DNA from: Rhizobiaceae bacterium
GTDB taxonomy: Bacteria; Pseudomonadota; Alphaproteobacteria; Rhizobiales; Rhizobiaceae
NCBI GenBank assembly: GCA_020696915.1
Contig: JAJFMR010000184.1
Coordinates: 1-6,277, forward strand
DNA: 6,277 nucleotides
Direction: 5' to 3'
The translations under genes and the position numbers were made by a program. The notes under the pieces were generated by a model. It made no database searches. It worked only from the letters and a program-made list of their open reading frames with translations, and was not told the origin of the DNA. This document shows, one piece after another, positions 3,981 through 6,277 of this stretch (the stretch's first letter is position 1; every line of letters starts with the position of its first letter).

Positions 3981-6277
3981 ATGGGCAAGCGCCAGACTTC
4001 GGAACCGACGCGCGGGAGACGCTTCCTCGCGCCGGAATTCGTCCAGACCTCGGCGATGGATTGCGGTCCGGCGGCGCTCGCCTGCGCGCTGCAAGGCTTC
4101 GGCGTGAACGCCGACTTCGGCCGGCTGCGGGAAGCCTGCCAGACGCGGCTCGACGGCACGTCGATCGACAGGATCGAAGAGACGGCTCAACTGCTGGGAC
4201 TGGACGCCGAACAGGTCATCCTGCCGCACGAACACCTGCTTCTCAAGGAAACCGGGTCGCTGCCCGCGATCGTCCTGACCAACGCGCCCAACGGCGCCTT
4301 GCACTTCGTCGTGGCCTGGAGGACGGTCGGTCCCTGGGTCCAGGTGATGGACCCGCAATGCGGCCGGCGCTGGGCCCGCGCCCGCGACTTCCTGGAGAGC
4401 CTGTATCTCCACGGCGTCGCCGTGTCGGCCGCCGATTGGCGCGACTGGGCGGAAAGCCCGGCCAATCTCGACGCGCTGCGATGCCGGGCGGCCCGGATCG
4501 GTATCGCCCGCGCCGCCGCCGAGGACCTGCTGAGGCAGGCCCTCGACGATCCGGGCTGGCGCTCGCTGGCGACACTGGACGCCGCCCTCCGGATGACGTC
4601 GAAGCTGGTCGAAGGCGGTGGCGTCGCCAAGGGCGGGGAAGCCCTGCGCCTGATGTCGAGCCTGATCCGGCGCGCGTCCGAACCCGACGGGGCGGGCGTC
4701 ATCCCCAATCCCTTTCACGCCGCCCAACCCGCCCCCGGCATGCCGGACGTTCTGGTGGCGCGGGGGGCGGTGGCCGTCACGATCGCCGGAACGAAGCGCC
4801 GCGCGGACCCGGCGGAGGCGGACCCACCGGAAGACCGGGAGGCCGCGCCAGAAACAGCGTCGATCCTGGAAGCGCCCGCGGCCAGACCCTTTCGGAACCT
4901 GGGCCGGATGATGCTGGCCGACGGTCCCATCCGGATCGTGGCGCTGATGACCGGTCTGCTGGTCAGCGCCGCGCTGACGACCGCCGGCGCCCTTGTCCTG
5001 CAACGGACATTGACGCTTCCCGAAAGCCTTGTCGTGGAACTGCAACGCCTGGACGCCGCCATCCTGATCATCGGGTTCTTCGCCCTGCTCGCGCTGCTGG
5101 AGATCCCCGTCCAGGCGGAGATTTCGCGAACCGGCCGCGCCCTGGAAATCAGGCTGCGCGCCACTTTCCTGGCGAAGCTGCCGAAGCTCGCCCTGGACTA
5201 TTTCACCAGCCGTCCGAATTCCGACATGGCGCAGCGGTGCCACGGCCTGCACGCGCTGCGGCGCGCTCCCCAGATCGGTTCCCAACTGGTCCGGTCGGCC
5301 GCGATGCTCCTGACCACGACCGCCGGCCTTCTCTGGCTCGCTCCCGACGCCGCCGACTGGATCGGATCGTTGATGGCGGCGGTGACGATCGTTCATCTGG
5401 CCCTGCACCCGGCGATGAACGAACGCGACCTGCGCTTCAGGACGCATGCCGGCGCTCTGACGCGGTTTCACCTCGACGCACTTCTCGGAACGGTCCCGAT
5501 ACGCGCCCACGCCGCCCAGTCCAGCGTCCTGATGGAACACGAATCCCTGCTTGCGGAATGGTGGAGAACCGGCCAGCAGCTTCTCCGCCTGAACGTCTGG
5601 TTGGGCGGCTTGGAAACGGCGCTCGGCACCGGTCTAGCGCTGGCGCTTCTCACCCACGCTCTCGTGTTCGGCGACAACCACGAGAACTTCCTGCTGTTCG
5701 CCTATTGGGCGCTGAGCCTTCCCCTCTTCGCTCAGATGCTGGGACAGACCTTGCGGCAGGTCCCGGTCTATCGAAGCCTGATGCTCCGCCTTCTCGAACC
5801 GCTCGGCGCTCCGGACGAGGGGCAGCCGCCGGGAGACATCCGCTCGCCGCCCGCGAATATGGGCGCCCGGCATGGGATCGCCATCGGCATGCGCGGCGTC
5901 CGGGTCCGTCTCGGCGGCCGCGTGGTGCTCGACGACATCGATCTCGACATCGAGCCTGGAAGCCATGTCGCGATCGTCGGCTCGTCGGGTTCCGGGAAAT
6001 CGAGCCTCGTCGGCCTGCTGCTCGGGTGGCGCAAACCCGACCAGGGAAGCCTTTGGATCGACGGCGCGAGGCATGACTCGCAGCGCCTGAGGACCGTCAC
6101 GGCCTGGGTCGATCCGACCGTGCAACTCTGGAGCGGCACGCTGTTCGACAATATCCTTTACGGGGCGACGACGAACGAAATCGACGCCATTGGCCGCGCC
6201 GTGACGGCGGCGCAACTGCGCTCCGTGCTGCGGCACCTTCCCGACGGCATGCAGACCCGGCTGGGAGAGAACGGCGC
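3981..6277 (+). CDS. Peptidase C39-ABC exporter (peptide leader-cleaving transporter), 3' end outside window
   Basis: The frame is open from the ATG at 3981 to the window edge (765 residues). Residues 15-145 form a C39 cysteine protease domain: Gln22, Cys28 in MDCGPAAL, His108 in LHFVVAW and Asp124 in VMDPQ give the expected catalytic set. C39 domains cut after double-glycine-type leaders. Residues ~150-245 look all-helical, followed by a Pro/Ala/Glu-rich stretch to ~305. Six membrane segments are plausible: about 317-337, 361-375, 438-453, 460-472, 538-558 and 569-585. The cytoplasmic loop DYFTSRPNSDMAQR is typical of ABC exporter membrane domains. The ATPase domain starts near 634, with Walker A GSSGSGKS (667-674). 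The window stops after LGENGA, just before the expected LSGGQ signature. Oddities are Leu644 where an A-loop aromatic is expected and WVDPTVQLWSGT with Pro712 at the usual Q-loop Gln. There is no clear ribosome-binding site, so translational coupling to the adaptor gene is likely. The cargo is unknown. Confidence 0.9.
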   Translation, partial: MGKRQTSEPTRGRRFLAPEFVQTSAMDCGPAALACALQGFGVNADFGRLREACQTRLDGTSIDRIEETAQLLGLDAEQVILPHEHLLLKETGSLPAIVLTNAPNGALHFVVAWRTVGPWVQVMDPQCGRRWARARDFLESLYLHGVAVSAADWRDWAESPANLDALRCRAARIGIARAAAEDLLRQALDDPGWRSLATLDAALRMTSKLVEGGGVAKGGEALRLMSSLIRRASEPDGAGVIPNPFHAAQPAPGMPDVLVARGAVAVTIAGTKRRADPAEADPPEDREAAPETASILEAPAARPFRNLGRMMLADGPIRIVALMTGLLVSAALTTAGALVLQRTLTLPESLVVELQRLDAAILIIGFFALLALLEIPVQAEISRTGRALEIRLRATFLAKLPKLALDYFTSRPNSDMAQRCHGLHALRRAPQIGSQLVRSAAMLLTTTAGLLWLAPDAADWIGSLMAAVTIVHLALHPAMNERDLRFRTHAGALTRFHLDALLGTVPIRAHAAQSSVLMEHESLLAEWWRTGQQLLRLNVWLGGLETALGTGLALALLTHALVFGDNHENFLLFAYWALSLPLFAQMLGQTLRQVPVYRSLMLRLLEPLGAPDEGQPPGDIRSPPANMGARHGIAIGMRGVRVRLGGRVVLDDIDLDIEPGSHVAIVGSSGSGKSSLVGLLLGWRKPDQGSLWIDGARHDSQRLRTVTAWVDPTVQLWSGTLFDNILYGATTNEIDAIGRAVTAAQLRSVLRHLPDGMQTRLGENG

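Noticed and set aside
3591..5540. A 649-codon open frame on the - strand
   Set aside because: It is rich in Arg, Gln, Gly and Asp, lacks recognisable motifs, and mirrors the codons of the adaptor and exporter genes. It is an antisense shadow.
4061..6076. A 671-codon open frame on the + strand
   Set aside because: It is extremely Arg/Pro-rich with no domain pattern, and it lies out of frame inside the C39-ABC gene, whose own frame (from 3981) shows clear protease and ATPase motifs. It is a high-GC shadow.
1..6277. CRISPR array, tRNA, rRNA or complete insertion sequence
   Set aside because: No regularly spaced repeats, cloverleaf-like segments, rRNA sequence or complete transposase with terminal repeats were seen.

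Overview
The window is GC-rich DNA with codons strongly biased to G or C at third positions. The UV-repair pair at the left end resembles arrangements I associate with Alphaproteobacteria, so an alphaproteobacterial accessory region is my best guess. No rRNA, tRNA or other taxonomic marker is present, so this is an inference.

Left (1-1258, + strand): the 3' part of a UvsE/UVDE-type UV-damage endonuclease gene is followed, with a four-base GTGA stop/start overlap, by a radical-SAM gene of the spore photoproduct lyase-like family. Both belong to DNA photodamage repair. The second gene is broken. Family-like sequence stops abruptly at about 1156, and the frame then runs through unrelated DNA to a stop at 1258. 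On the opposite strand that DNA reads as a ribosome-binding site plus the first ~25 codons of a small protein that I associate from memory with mobile-element neighbourhoods. This looks like a rearrangement scar. From 1259 to 1436 I see no convincing gene.

Middle (1437-2495, - strand): an apparently complete luciferase-like (LLM class) flavin-dependent monooxygenase of the bacterial-luciferase superfamily. It is transcribed divergently from the genes to its right.

Divergent intergenic region (2496-2784): it is rich in short repeats. There is a tandem 16-bp repeat spaced exactly 20 bp just upstream of the oxidoreductase, a 16-bp inverted repeat with 62 bp between its arms, and a pair of AGTGAAAT repeats between those arms. 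These are candidate regulatory sites or a small element footprint.

Right (2785-6277, + strand): a two-gene export operon. The first gene is an HlyD-type periplasmic adaptor. Five bases after its stop begins a large peptidase C39-ABC exporter gene that runs off the window just before the ABC signature motif. Together they should form an inner-membrane machine that cleaves a leader from a peptide and exports it. No precursor peptide, maturation enzyme or outer-membrane channel is visible, so the cargo is unknown. The exporter has an intact-looking C39 catalytic set, but also an unusually long region between peptidase and membrane domain and a nucleotide-binding domain lacking the usual A-loop aromatic and Q-loop glutamine. 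It is the most interesting protein in the window. Two very long overlapping open frames (4061-6076 + and 3591-5540 -) are shadows of this gene.
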